From: Pseudomonadota bacterium
GTDB lineage: Bacteria; Pseudomonadota; Gammaproteobacteria; Burkholderiales; Burkholderiaceae_C
DNA length: 64,000 nt
Direction of reading: 5' to 3'
Assembly (NCBI GenBank): GCA_018241185.1
Contig: JAFEEH010000231.1
Coordinates: 62,001 to 126,000 of the forward strand
The position numbers and the translations under genes were made by a program. The notes beneath the pieces are model-generated. The model searched no databases. It was not told the DNA's origin and saw only the letters and a list, made by a program, of their open reading frames with translations. This document shows positions 17,209 to 25,424 of the stretch, piece by piece. The stretch's first letter is position 1, and every line of letters begins with the position of its first letter.

Positions 17209-17225
17209 GTTCCAAACGTTTGTTC
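17209..17225. promoter_or_regulatory. Candidate operator, 17-mer shared with 8202-8218
   Basis: On the minus strand this reads GAACAAACGTTTGGAAC, differing at one position from the 17-mer at 8202-8218. Its core CAAACGTTTG is a perfect 10-bp palindrome. It stands 65 bp upstream of the Bug receptor start at 17144, where a repressor site would be expected. The regulator is not identified. Confidence 0.45.
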
Positions 17226-17322
17226 TTTTGTGGATGAATCCGCTCGTCGGGTGAGTTAGGATGCCCCCGCACTTCCCGCTAGTGCGACGGGCGCTGAGCG
17301 AATCACCTGCTGCGAACATCCT

Positions 17323-18207
17323 TTATCCCGCAGATGCCACAGGCGTTTCGAAATCGAAGAGCTTCTTGGGATTCGAGGCAAGCACTTTCTCCAGCACTTC
17401 GCTGTCGCCATCAAACCATTGCATGAAGGCATTCAGCAGCACGCCGGCATCGTGGCGGTCGGCCATTCCAACGTGCGGCCAGTCCGTTCCCCAAACCATG
17501 CGCGTGGGTGCCGCCTCATAAAAGCTCCGGGCGCGAGCGATCAAGCGCGGGTGCAGGAGATCCCTGCTAAGGCGATAGCCAATCAGCTTGAGCCAGGTGT
17601 TTCCTTCGTCCAGGAGCGAAAGTATGGCGGCGTCCGGTACCGAGTCGTTGTCGTCTGCAGGCACTCCACCCAAATGATCTATCACCAGATTGCATGGAAG
17701 GCTTCGGAGGGCCGGTAACAGAAGACTCCATTGCTCCGGTCGGAGCATGATTTCGGCATGCCACCCGCGCGGGGCGAGTCGGGGCGCCAAGCTTTCCAGA
17801 TCGTCCATGCCGACCGTACCGCCAAGTTGCCCGGCCATGATGAACCGCATGCCCCGAACACCCAGCGTGTGCCAGATGTCCAGCTGCCGATCGCTCACAT
17901 CGCGACCGGCGACTACAACACCTCGCACGTTGCGAGGGTCTCGTTTGAGTGCGGCTTCTACTCCCCGATTGTCGAGTCCGTAGACGCTGGCTTGGACCAC
18001 GACGGATCGCTGCAACCCAATCGCCTTGCGCATCCGGTCCAACTCCTCGGGAGGAGCTGGCGCCGGCTGGTAGCTCGCGTCTGCCGTGACATTGGCATGG
18101 TCGGCCGGCGTCACATGACAGTGGGAATCGCACGCCCATGCCGGCATGGCGATGCTGGGAGCGGTGTAGGTAGCTGGGGGCGGATGGCAGGCGGTTACGA
18201 CCTTCAT
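17323..18207 (-). CDS. Amidohydrolase, 2-pyrone-4,6-dicarboxylate hydrolase-like
   Basis: A 294-residue TIM-barrel hydrolase. DSHCHV near residue 27 holds the HxH metal motif, VIDHLGG near 175 and MVWGTDWPHVG near 240 supply further active-site residues. This set is typical of the LigI-like branch of amidohydrolase-2, which opens cyclic lactones such as 2-pyrone-4,6-dicarboxylate. It follows the 2-hydroxyacid dehydrogenase gene by 13 bp and is the last gene of the main operon before the separately promoted Bug gene. Substrate assignment beyond a lactone or related ring is not possible from sequence. Confidence 0.82.
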   Translation of the reverse strand: MKVVTACHPPPATYTAPSIAMPAWACDSHCHVTPADHANVTADASYQPAPAPPEELDRMRKAIGLQRSVVVQASVYGLDNRGVEAALKRDPRNVRGVVVAGRDVSDRQLDIWHTLGVRGMRFIMAGQLGGTVGMDDLESLAPRLAPRGWHAEIMLRPEQWSLLLPALRSLPCNLVIDHLGGVPADDNDSVPDAAILSLLDEGNTWLKLIGYRLSRDLLHPRLIARARSFYEAAPTRMVWGTDWPHVGMADRHDAGVLLNAFMQWFDGDSEVLEKVLASNPKKLFDFETPVASAG

Positions 18208-18220
18208 GTGGCGACCTTAA

Positions 18221-19270
18221 TCAGAATTGGGGGGAGAGCACAGCGGATCGACGGGTGTCGAACACGACGTCTTCGATCAGCTGTCCGTCCAGGTAGCAGC
18301 GCACCTGGTCGAGGACGGCAGCGATCCGCCGCGTTTCGAGCGCGTCCGTCCAACCTGCCGCATGGGGCGTCATCACGACGTTTTTCAGTGCCGCGAACGG
18401 CAAGCGACTTGGAGCGCCGATGGGATGCTCCTGCGTCGGATAGGTGTACCAAGTGTCGATGATGGCACCACCGATACGCTGGCCGCGCAACGCGCTGTAC
18501 AGGGCCTCCTCGTTGACCACGCTACCGCGCGCGACGTTGATGAGCACCGCCGTCGACTTCATTCGGGAGATCTCGGGCCCGCCGATGAGGTCTACGGTCT
18601 CGTCTCCACCCGGCACGGTCAGGAGCACGTAGTCGCTCAGTGCGAGCAACTCCGAGAGGCCGTCCATGCTGCGCCACCAAACAAGGTCGGACGACTTGGA
18701 CGGCGTGCGGCTGACGGCCACGGCCTTCATGCGGAATGCGCTGCACAACTGCGCCACGCGTTGGCCGATACGGCCGAAGCCAACGAGTCCGACCGTCTTG
18801 CCCTGTAGTTCGCCGTGCGGTCGACCCATGACTGTGCCGCCGCCATAAGTCCAGCGGCTTTGACGCAGCTCAGCGTCCATTTCCTGCAAGCGGATCTCGT
18901 GATTGAGCATGGCGCACATCACGTACTCTGCAATCGGATCGATGCCGCTGTTGATGTTGCAGACCGCGCATTCCGGCGGCACCCAGGACGGCTGAAGCCA
19001 ATCCATCCCGGAGAAGGGGATGATGACCAGGCGCAGCTTCCTTGCGGCCTCGAAGGAGGCCTTCGCTCGCGAGCCTCCCCTCTCGCGCGCCCACTCTGAT
19101 GAGCCGATGATCACCTCTGCCTGGCTCGCACGCACGATCAGCGCCTCCATCCCGTCTCGGGCTTCCCACGCGTCGAAGTGCCAATCCGAGCCCAATTGCG
19201 CGCGAAGCGGCACGCCGAAGACCTGGGCGTATCGGCCGGCAAGAAGAACCTTGCGGTCCAGCGTCAGCAT
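18221..19270 (-). CDS. D-isomer-specific 2-hydroxyacid dehydrogenase family protein
   Basis: A 349-residue NAD-dependent dehydrogenase. GLVGFGRIGQRVAQ near residue 175 is the nucleotide-binding motif, LINVARGSVVNEEAL carries the catalytic Arg, and MTPHAAGWT the catalytic His; the Glu of the triad is expected in between. The N-terminal catalytic domain is recognisable by SGMDWLQP. Such enzymes reduce 2-oxo acids or oxidise D-2-hydroxy acids. It overlaps nothing and sits 7 bp after the Bug gene upstream, inside the operon. Confidence 0.85.
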   Translation of the reverse strand: MLTLDRKVLLAGRYAQVFGVPLRAQLGSDWHFDAWEARDGMEALIVRASQAEVIIGSSEWARERGGSRAKASFEAARKLRLVIIPFSGMDWLQPSWVPPECAVCNINSGIDPIAEYVMCAMLNHEIRLQEMDAELRQSRWTYGGGTVMGRPHGELQGKTVGLVGFGRIGQRVAQLCSAFRMKAVAVSRTPSKSSDLVWWRSMDGLSELLALSDYVLLTVPGGDETVDLIGGPEISRMKSTAVLINVARGSVVNEEALYSALRGQRIGGAIIDTWYTYPTQEHPIGAPSRLPFAALKNVVMTPHAAGWTDALETRRIAAVLDQVRCYLDGQLIEDVVFDTRRSAVLSPQF

Positions 19271-19277
19271 GGGTGCT

Positions 19278-20297
19278 TCAGGTCCGTTCTAGGCCGAGAC
19301 GGTCGACAAGCTTGTTGGTGCGTTCGATGTCGCCGGCAATGGTAGATCTCAATTCAGCCACCGACTTGCGCGTGTAGCCGAGGTCCCGCTCCCGCAGCCA
19401 TTCGCGCACGTAGGGCTGCTCGGCCGCCTTGGCAAACTGCGTTGCGTAGTAGTCGACAATTACCTGGGGTGTCCCGGTGGCCACCGCGGCGATGACCCAC
19501 AACTCGCCCGTGTAGCCGCTCAGTCCCAGCTGAGCGGTCGTGGGCACGCCGGGCAGCGACGCATAGGCTTCGGAGGCGCCCAGCGCCAGTCCGCGCAGCT
19601 GGCCGCTACGGATGAGCGCACTGGCAGCGGACAGGTCCAAGAGAGCCACGTCGACCGTGTTGGACAGAACTGCGCTCACCGCCTCGCCGCCGCCTTTGAA
19701 GGTGATCACCGTGGTAGTGATGCCCGCCATCTCGTTCATCCACGCAGCCTGCAACTGGAGTGCCGTGGATCCCGTGCCGTAGTTCAGTGCCCCTGGCCGC
19801 CCTCTGGCGCGTCGGACCAAGTCTGCAAAAGACTGTATTGGCGATCGCGAAGACGTTACCAGCACCACGGGCAACGTGGCCAGCAGAGCGACGGGCACAA
19901 AGTCCTTGACCGGGTCATAGGGCAGCTTCTTGTAGGTTGCTGCATTGAAGGCGAGCGTCGAACTGCTGCCGATGAGCACGCTATAGCCATCCCGCGGGGA
20001 TCTTTGGACGTTCTGCACGCCGATCAAGCCGTTCGCGCCTGGCTTGTTGTCGGGAACGACCGCCTGGCCTGTCATCTCTGCCAGCGCCTTGGTGTACAGG
20101 CGGCCGATGAGGTCGGCGGCACCCGCGGATGGAAATGGCATCACGAACCGAATCGGGCGACTCGGAAAGGCCGCATCCTGGCCGAAAGCGCTGGCAACCA
20201 TGCCGCAGCCCAGTGCGGCGCCCCCGAACGCCGCCAGAACGCGGCGCCGGCTGAACGCTGTGCCGCCCCGCCCGCCTACTTTGGTGATCTCCCGCAT
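19278..20297 (-). CDS. Bug/TctC family tripartite tricarboxylate receptor
   Basis: A 339-residue receptor starting at the ATG at 20297, which has AAGGAGACAAGG just upstream; a longer open frame enters the enoyl-CoA hydratase gene and was rejected. The signal region SRRRVLAAFGGAAL contains a twin-arginine-like motif, unusual for this family, whose members mostly use Sec. FPSRPIRFVMPFPSAGAADLIG, DNKPGANGLIG and PRDGYSVLIGS are Bug signatures. It is embedded among CoA-pathway genes, so it probably captures the carboxylate those genes degrade. Confidence 0.9.
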   Translation of the reverse strand: MREITKVGGRGGTAFSRRRVLAAFGGAALGCGMVASAFGQDAAFPSRPIRFVMPFPSAGAADLIGRLYTKALAEMTGQAVVPDNKPGANGLIGVQNVQRSPRDGYSVLIGSSSTLAFNAATYKKLPYDPVKDFVPVALLATLPVVLVTSSRSPIQSFADLVRRARGRPGALNYGTGSTALQLQAAWMNEMAGITTTVITFKGGGEAVSAVLSNTVDVALLDLSAASALIRSGQLRGLALGASEAYASLPGVPTTAQLGLSGYTGELWVIAAVATGTPQVIVDYYATQFAKAAEQPYVREWLRERDLGYTRKSVAELRSTIAGDIERTNKLVDRLGLERT

Positions 20298-20379
20298 TCC
20301 TTGTCTCCTTCTATGAACTGCGGCTGCGACGCCGGCTGTTGTGGTGCCGATGTTTCTCGGCGTTCTCTTGCGCGAAGGT

Positions 20380-21162
20380 TCAGGGTTGCCGCCGGGCAAG
20401 CTGGCGGTCTTCGAAGACGGGCAGCCTGCGCTCGGCACCCGCTGCAACGCCCTCACGAAAGTCGGCATGGGCGAACTGTTTGAGCTGCAGAGAGCATTCG
20501 CGCTCGTTCGCGATGCGAACCTGCTGTGCCAGGTTCGCGCGCAGGGTCTGGCGCGTGGTTTGGACCGCCACTGGCGCCGAGTGCGAGATGTCACGCGCGA
20601 AGGCTTGGGCGCGCTGCGCGAGCTCGTCCTGCGGCACCAGCTCATCCAGCAGGCCGATCGAGAGGGCCTGCTCGCCGCCGATGCGCTCGCCGGTGTAGAA
20701 CATGCGTGAAGCCATCTGGATGCCTATCAGCCTGGGCAGCGTATGGCTCAGACCGAAGCCCGGATGAAAGCCCAGACGCGTGAAGTTGGCGGCGAAGCGC
20801 GTCTGGGCACAACCGATGCGAAAGTCGGCCGTCAGCGCCAGACCAAGCCCAGCACCGATCGCCGCACCTTGCACAGCGGCCACCATCGGCTTTCGCGTGT
20901 CGAACAGCCGCATCGCCTGGGCATAGATGGGACGAGGATCGACCGCCGCGTCAGCGCCGCTGCTGAACTCGGCGCCGGCAGAGAACACCTTGCCGCTGCT
21001 GGTCAGCACAATGGCTCGGCACCGCACCTGCGTGTCCAGCGCTTCGAGCTGGTCGGCCAGCTCGCCCAACAACGCGGCGCTCAAGAAGTTATGCGGCGGG
21101 GCGTCCAATCGAACAGTGGCCACATGGCCGTCCAGGGTGCAGGTGACGGTTGCCGTCGTCAT
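20380..21162 (-). CDS. Enoyl-CoA hydratase/isomerase family protein
   Basis: A 260-residue crotonase-fold protein. The oxyanion-hole segments are GKVFSAGAEFSSGAD near residue 55-70 and AVQGAAIGAGLGLALTADF near 105-120. The position after the second segment reads NFTRLGFHPGFGLSHTLPRLIG, where hydratases keep a Glu; here Glu is not evident, so another crotonase reaction (isomerisation, retro-Claisen) is possible. It is placed between the acyl-CoA ligase and a Bug gene in the same operon. Confidence 0.85.
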   Translation of the reverse strand: MTTATVTCTLDGHVATVRLDAPPHNFLSAALLGELADQLEALDTQVRCRAIVLTSSGKVFSAGAEFSSGADAAVDPRPIYAQAMRLFDTRKPMVAAVQGAAIGAGLGLALTADFRIGCAQTRFAANFTRLGFHPGFGLSHTLPRLIGIQMASRMFYTGERIGGEQALSIGLLDELVPQDELAQRAQAFARDISHSAPVAVQTTRQTLRANLAQQVRIANERECSLQLKQFAHADFREGVAAGAERRLPVFEDRQLARRQP

Positions 21163-21183
21163 CGTATGCCTCGTTGCGGCCGG

Positions 21184-22713
21184 TCAGTCGGAACTGACGG
21201 CATGGCGCCAGAGCACGGATTCGCCCATCAAGCGGCGGCGCTGGACCTTGTTGACGCCGGTATCCCGCGGCAGCTTTTCGACGCGGACGATCTCCACGGG
21301 CCGCATGATCTTTGGAAGGCTTCGGATCACCTCGGTCGTGCGCGCAACGTCAAGCTCCGGATCGGTAACCCAAAGCACCACACGCTGGCCGCTGATCGGG
21401 TCCGGCCGGCTCCAGATGGCAAATTCCGACAGACCCGCGTCCACCTCCAGGCGGCGCTCGACGAAGTCGATGGGCACATATTCGCCGTTGACGCGGATGG
21501 ATTCGCTCATCCGCTCGATGAAAACCAGGTTTCCCAGCTCGTCCAGGCGGCCCCGGTCGCCGGTGTGGAACCAGCCGTTTTCGTCGACCGAACGGTCGAC
21601 CACCCCGTCGCGCAGATAGCCCGAGAAGAGCGTCTGGGGAGAACGCTCCCGCACGAGAATCTCGCCGTCTTCCGAAACCGTCGCCTCGACGTCGAATCGC
21701 GCGCGGCCCGCGTAGTGGGTCTGGCCTTCGGGGGCCATTTCGCGATCGCCCGGGCGGACATGCCATAGATGGCACAGTCCACCCGCCTCGGTGGAACCGT
21801 AGACGGTCGCTCCTACGGGAATGTCGAAGCGCTCCAGAAACTCGGCAGAGGCAAAGAAGACCGCGCGCACGCCATGGCCCGCGCTGTCGCCTGGGCCTGT
21901 GTCCTTGAGCAGCAGCTTCATCGGCGTGCCATGCAGGACCAGCGCGGTCGCGCCAATGCGCTTGACCGTGGGCCAGAACTCGGCCGCCGAAAATCGACGG
22001 GCACCGAGCACACCGGCGCCTGCAGTCAGGCCGGCCACCAATCCGTAGCCCAGCGGATTGATGTGGAACATGGGCAACGGCGCGTAGACGAGATCGAACC
22101 GTGTATAGCCGAGCGAGTCCGCGATGTATCGTCCGAGCTTCAGGAAGTAGGCGTGGCTCTGCGCACAGAATTTCGGCTGGCCCGAAGTACCTGAGGTATG
22201 CATGTAGCAGGCGATCTCGGCGCCATCGCAGGCCAGGCCCCACTCTGCCGGATCACCTGTCATGGCCGATGCTTGCGCGCCCGATTCTGCGGGCGTCAGC
22301 GTCACGCGACCAGCCCAGGCTTCGCGGGCATCGAGCAGGCCCCAGTCCTTGTCGGTCGGCACCGCGAAGGCCTCGTCGAAGTACGCGACGGCTTCGGGAC
22401 GAAGGTCGTTGAGCATGTCACGCAGCAGCTCCTGCGGGTAGTGCGGGTTGATGAGCGCGGTGCGCAGGCCCATCAGCTGGGCGGCCATCCAGAGGATGAG
22501 GTAGTTCTCGCTGGTGACCCCTACGAACGCGACGACAGAGCCCTTGCGCAACCCTGCCGATCCCATCTGGCGACTGAGCTCCCGGGCCTTCTCCAGGACC
22601 TGCGCGAGCGGCGCTGAGGTGGCGTCCGTGCCGAAGGGGGCACGCGGAGAGCGCTCGGCGGCGCCGACGACGAGCTGGGCGAGGTTGGTGGTTCGAGCAC
22701 TGAAAAGGGACAT
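21184..22713 (-). CDS. Acyl-CoA synthetase / AMP-dependent ligase
   Basis: A 509-residue ANL-superfamily ligase starting at the ATG at 22713. YMHTSGTSGQPKF near residue 170 is the ATP-binding P-loop, GSTEAGGLCHLW near 320 the A5 motif, and NGWFHTGDRG near 400 the A7 core. The last lysine region, TGVNKVQRRRL, fits the A10 motif. It would activate a carboxylic acid as its CoA thioester using ATP, the first committed step for the acyl-CoA dehydrogenase and hydratase of this operon. An open frame continues upstream but overlaps the neighbouring Bug gene. Confidence 0.9.
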   Translation of the reverse strand: MSLFSARTTNLAQLVVGAAERSPRAPFGTDATSAPLAQVLEKARELSRQMGSAGLRKGSVVAFVGVTSENYLILWMAAQLMGLRTALINPHYPQELLRDMLNDLRPEAVAYFDEAFAVPTDKDWGLLDAREAWAGRVTLTPAESGAQASAMTGDPAEWGLACDGAEIACYMHTSGTSGQPKFCAQSHAYFLKLGRYIADSLGYTRFDLVYAPLPMFHINPLGYGLVAGLTAGAGVLGARRFSAAEFWPTVKRIGATALVLHGTPMKLLLKDTGPGDSAGHGVRAVFFASAEFLERFDIPVGATVYGSTEAGGLCHLWHVRPGDREMAPEGQTHYAGRARFDVEATVSEDGEILVRERSPQTLFSGYLRDGVVDRSVDENGWFHTGDRGRLDELGNLVFIERMSESIRVNGEYVPIDFVERRLEVDAGLSEFAIWSRPDPISGQRVVLWVTDPELDVARTTEVIRSLPKIMRPVEIVRVEKLPRDTGVNKVQRRRLMGESVLWRHAVSSD

Positions 22714-22756
22714 GACACGGGGGGCGGGCTGTTGAATGAGTCGAGACTTCCGGGGG

Positions 22757-23737
22757 CTAGGCATCTTTCTTGAGTCGGCCCTCTGCAAGAAAGCGCTTGG
22801 CCAGCGAGGCCTCGGCCTGCAGCAGTTGCGCGAAGTCCCGTTGCGTGGAGGACTTGGCAGTGCTGCCGAGATTGCGCAGGACGCTCTGCATACGTTCATC
22901 ACGCGTGGCTTGGGCGATGGCCTGCTCCAGGGTGTCAAGAACTTGGGCCGGCGTCTTTGCCGGCGCAAAAACGCCAGCGTATGTAGTGGCATCGAAGCCC
23001 CGCAGTCCCTGCTGTCCCACGGTCTTGACGTCGGGAAGCATCTGGTCGGGCGACAGGCTGCAGACCGCCAACGCACGCAGTTGACCGGACTTGATGTATG
23101 GCAAAGCGCTGGGCAATTGATCGAAGTACATGTCCAGTTGACCGCCGATCAGGTCCACCAGCGCCGGCGCGCTGCCCTTGTAGGGGATCACATTGAACGA
23201 CGAGCCGACCGCCGTCTCCGTCTGCAGCAACGCGAGGTGATTGGGCGACCCGGGTGAAGGGTGACCCGCCGAGAGGGCGCCGGGCTGTTTGCGCGACAGC
23301 GCGGCCAAATCGGCCAAACTGCCAAACCTCGCATCACTTTTGCGGGTCACCAGGACGACGGAGGTTTGGCTGACCAGCGACACAGGCGCGACATCGGCCA
23401 TCGTGTACTGGGCTGACTGGATCAGTGGCAGCGTGGTCACCATGCTTGGAACACCTAGCACAAGGGTGTAGCCGTCGGCCGCAGCTCCGGTCGTCATGGC
23501 CATTCCGATGGCGCCGCCGGCGCCGGGTCGGTTGTCGATCACCAGCGGCTGCTTGAGCACGGCCTCGAGCGCGGGTGCAAGTGCGCGTGCCGCGACGTCG
23601 ATGTTGCCGCCCGGTGCGAAGGGAACGACCAGGCGGATGGGCTTCGAGGGATAGGTTTGCGCCCGCAGCGGAGCGGACATCAAGGCGGCGCACCCCGCGG
23701 CGCTGGCGCAGAGAAGGGTTCTACGTGTGGTTTTCAT
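22757..23737 (-). CDS. Bug/TctC family tripartite tricarboxylate receptor
   Basis: A 326-residue receptor from the ATG at 23737, preceded by GGAGACAAAG. MKTTRRTLLCASAAGCAAL is a signal peptide (twin-arginine-like) ending in APLRAQ. YPSKPIRLVVPFAPGGNID, IDNRPGAGGAIG and ADGYTLVLG are the family signatures. It lies between the acyl-CoA dehydrogenase and ligase genes. Two Bug genes within one operon imply either two substrates or two alternative receptors. Confidence 0.9.
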   Translation of the reverse strand: MKTTRRTLLCASAAGCAALMSAPLRAQTYPSKPIRLVVPFAPGGNIDVAARALAPALEAVLKQPLVIDNRPGAGGAIGMAMTTGAAADGYTLVLGVPSMVTTLPLIQSAQYTMADVAPVSLVSQTSVVLVTRKSDARFGSLADLAALSRKQPGALSAGHPSPGSPNHLALLQTETAVGSSFNVIPYKGSAPALVDLIGGQLDMYFDQLPSALPYIKSGQLRALAVCSLSPDQMLPDVKTVGQQGLRGFDATTYAGVFAPAKTPAQVLDTLEQAIAQATRDERMQSVLRNLGSTAKSSTQRDFAQLLQAEASLAKRFLAEGRLKKDA

Positions 23738-23823
23738 GGTCTTTGTCTCCGGATGGTCTTGGTGATCTCGTTGTCTGGGTGGCCCTGAGCTGGCATTCGA
23801 AGGCCGGGACAGTTGCACCGCGC

Positions 23824-24972
23824 TTAGGCCAACGGCTCGGCGATCTCAAGCCGGCTGAGAAAGCGGCCGATGGTGTTTTTAAGAATCTCCATGGAGCCGC
23901 CTCCGATCTCGAAGGTCTTCGCATCCCGCCAATAGCGATTGAAGGGCGAATTGACCATCGTTCCGTAGGCGCCGCAGACCTGGATCGCGTGCGCCGTCAC
24001 ACGATTGGCCACTGCGCAGCACATGAGCTTGGCTTCGCTCGAATGCCGCTCTACCTCGTGCCCCTGGTCCAGAGCATCCGCGGCCGAATACAGCAGCAGT
24101 CGAGCCGCGTCGATCTCGGTCAGCATCTCGGCGAAGTACCACTGGATGCCCTGGAAGTCGAAGACGAACTGGTCAAACGCCTTGCGCTGCCTGACGTAGT
24201 TCAGCGAATCGTCGAAGGCGGCGCGTGCCAGGCCGATGGCCATGGCCGCATTGAGCGTGCGCGAGAAGTTCAGGTTGCGCAGGACCACCTTCAAGCCCGT
24301 GCCGACATCGCCGATCAAGTGGTCGAACGGTACGCGCACATCTTTGAGCACCAGTTCAACGTGCGGCCCGTTGCGCAGGCCGAAGGTCTCGCTCCGGTCG
24401 CTGGCGAAGGTACTCACGCCTTCGACCTCGCGAGGAACGGCAAACACACCCAGCCCATCGGGGGTCTGCACCAGGATGATGAACAACCCTGCGCCGCTGC
24501 CCGATGTGATGAAGGACTTCTGGCCATTGAGCACCCATTCATCGCCTTGGCGCACGGCCGTGGTGTCCAACGAGCGGATGTCGCTGCCGTGGTTGCGTTC
24601 GGTGAGTGCGTATGCGGCTGCGAGGCCACGTGCGAATTGGGGCAGGTAGCGTTGCCGCAGAGATTCCGACCCGGATCTGAGAATGGCGTTCTGCGCCTGA
24701 AAATTGGAGTTCAGGGAGATGCCTACCGAAGCGCTGCCTGCCCCCACTTCCTCGAAGAAGGAGACGACGCGCCGGAACGTGCAGCCGGCGCCGCAATAGT
24801 TCTTCGGAACGATCAGCGCGTTCAATCCGCGCTCGGCTGCCAGTTTCACGAGGTCTGCGGGATAGCGGTCCTCGCGATCGATCTCTGCCGCCACCGGCTT
24901 CACATGCGCGCGGGTGAACTCCCGAAATCCTTCCACCGCAGCTTCATCTTCGAATGCTTTCCAGAACGCCAT
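23824..24972 (-). CDS. Acyl-CoA dehydrogenase
   Basis: A 382-residue flavoprotein of normal length. AYALTERNHGSDIRSL is the FAD/substrate contact region, GQKSFITSGSGAG follows, and the C-terminal end VCGAYGTMVNSPFNRYWRDAKTFEIGGGSMEILKN matches the ACAD C-terminal domain; the catalytic Glu probably sits in or near FEIGGG. It forms the alpha,beta double bond of an acyl-CoA. As first gene of the minus-strand operon it has AGGAGACAC before its ATG and a 452-bp upstream region. Confidence 0.9.
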   Translation of the reverse strand: MAFWKAFEDEAAVEGFREFTRAHVKPVAAEIDREDRYPADLVKLAAERGLNALIVPKNYCGAGCTFRRVVSFFEEVGAGSASVGISLNSNFQAQNAILRSGSESLRQRYLPQFARGLAAAYALTERNHGSDIRSLDTTAVRQGDEWVLNGQKSFITSGSGAGLFIILVQTPDGLGVFAVPREVEGVSTFASDRSETFGLRNGPHVELVLKDVRVPFDHLIGDVGTGLKVVLRNLNFSRTLNAAMAIGLARAAFDDSLNYVRQRKAFDQFVFDFQGIQWYFAEMLTEIDAARLLLYSAADALDQGHEVERHSSEAKLMCCAVANRVTAHAIQVCGAYGTMVNSPFNRYWRDAKTFEIGGGSMEILKNTIGRFLSRLEIAEPLA

Positions 24973-25424
24973 CTGTGTCTCCTGTCAGGCGCGTCGAACT
25001 GGAGTACCAGGCAGATCTACCGCCAAGAACTTCGACCCAGAGTGCGCGCTTGACCGTGAGTTTGCGGATGAACTTCACGCAAGACAAACGAATGTTCATC
25101 AGGCTACACATGAATTCCATTCAGCACCGATGGGTAGGACCGCGGGTGTGGGCGGTCATTCCCCCGATCGCAAGAAGCCGCATGACGGCACAGTGCGGCA
25201 GTGCGGGCCGCCGTTGACCCTGAATCTCGCAGGGAAGCGACGACTTTCCGGTCCGAGGAAGCAAGTGCGGGACTTTCAAGGCAACGCGCGACGCTGACGG
25301 GTGGGACAAGCCGATCGACCGCCAATCAGCTTGCGCAACCGGCGGTCCCACGCCGGTGCGGCTTCCTGGTCAGGAGGCAGCAGGCCCACGCGCCGGCAAT
25401 GGCACCGCCGTTGGGCCTGTCGGC
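24973..25424. other. Upstream region of the acyl-CoA dehydrogenase operon
   Basis: 452 bp between the operon's first gene and the stop of the LysR gene. No gene is supported on either strand. GACAAACGAATGTTC near 25083 resembles the CAAACG-containing operators found elsewhere in the window. The promoter of the operon should lie here; no convincing terminator for the LysR gene was seen. Confidence 0.45.

Noticed and set aside
23575..25053. A 492-codon open frame on the plus strand opposite the Bug and acyl-CoA dehydrogenase genes
   Set aside because: It is antisense to two genes with clear family motifs, has no recognisable domain and results from high G+C codon bias.
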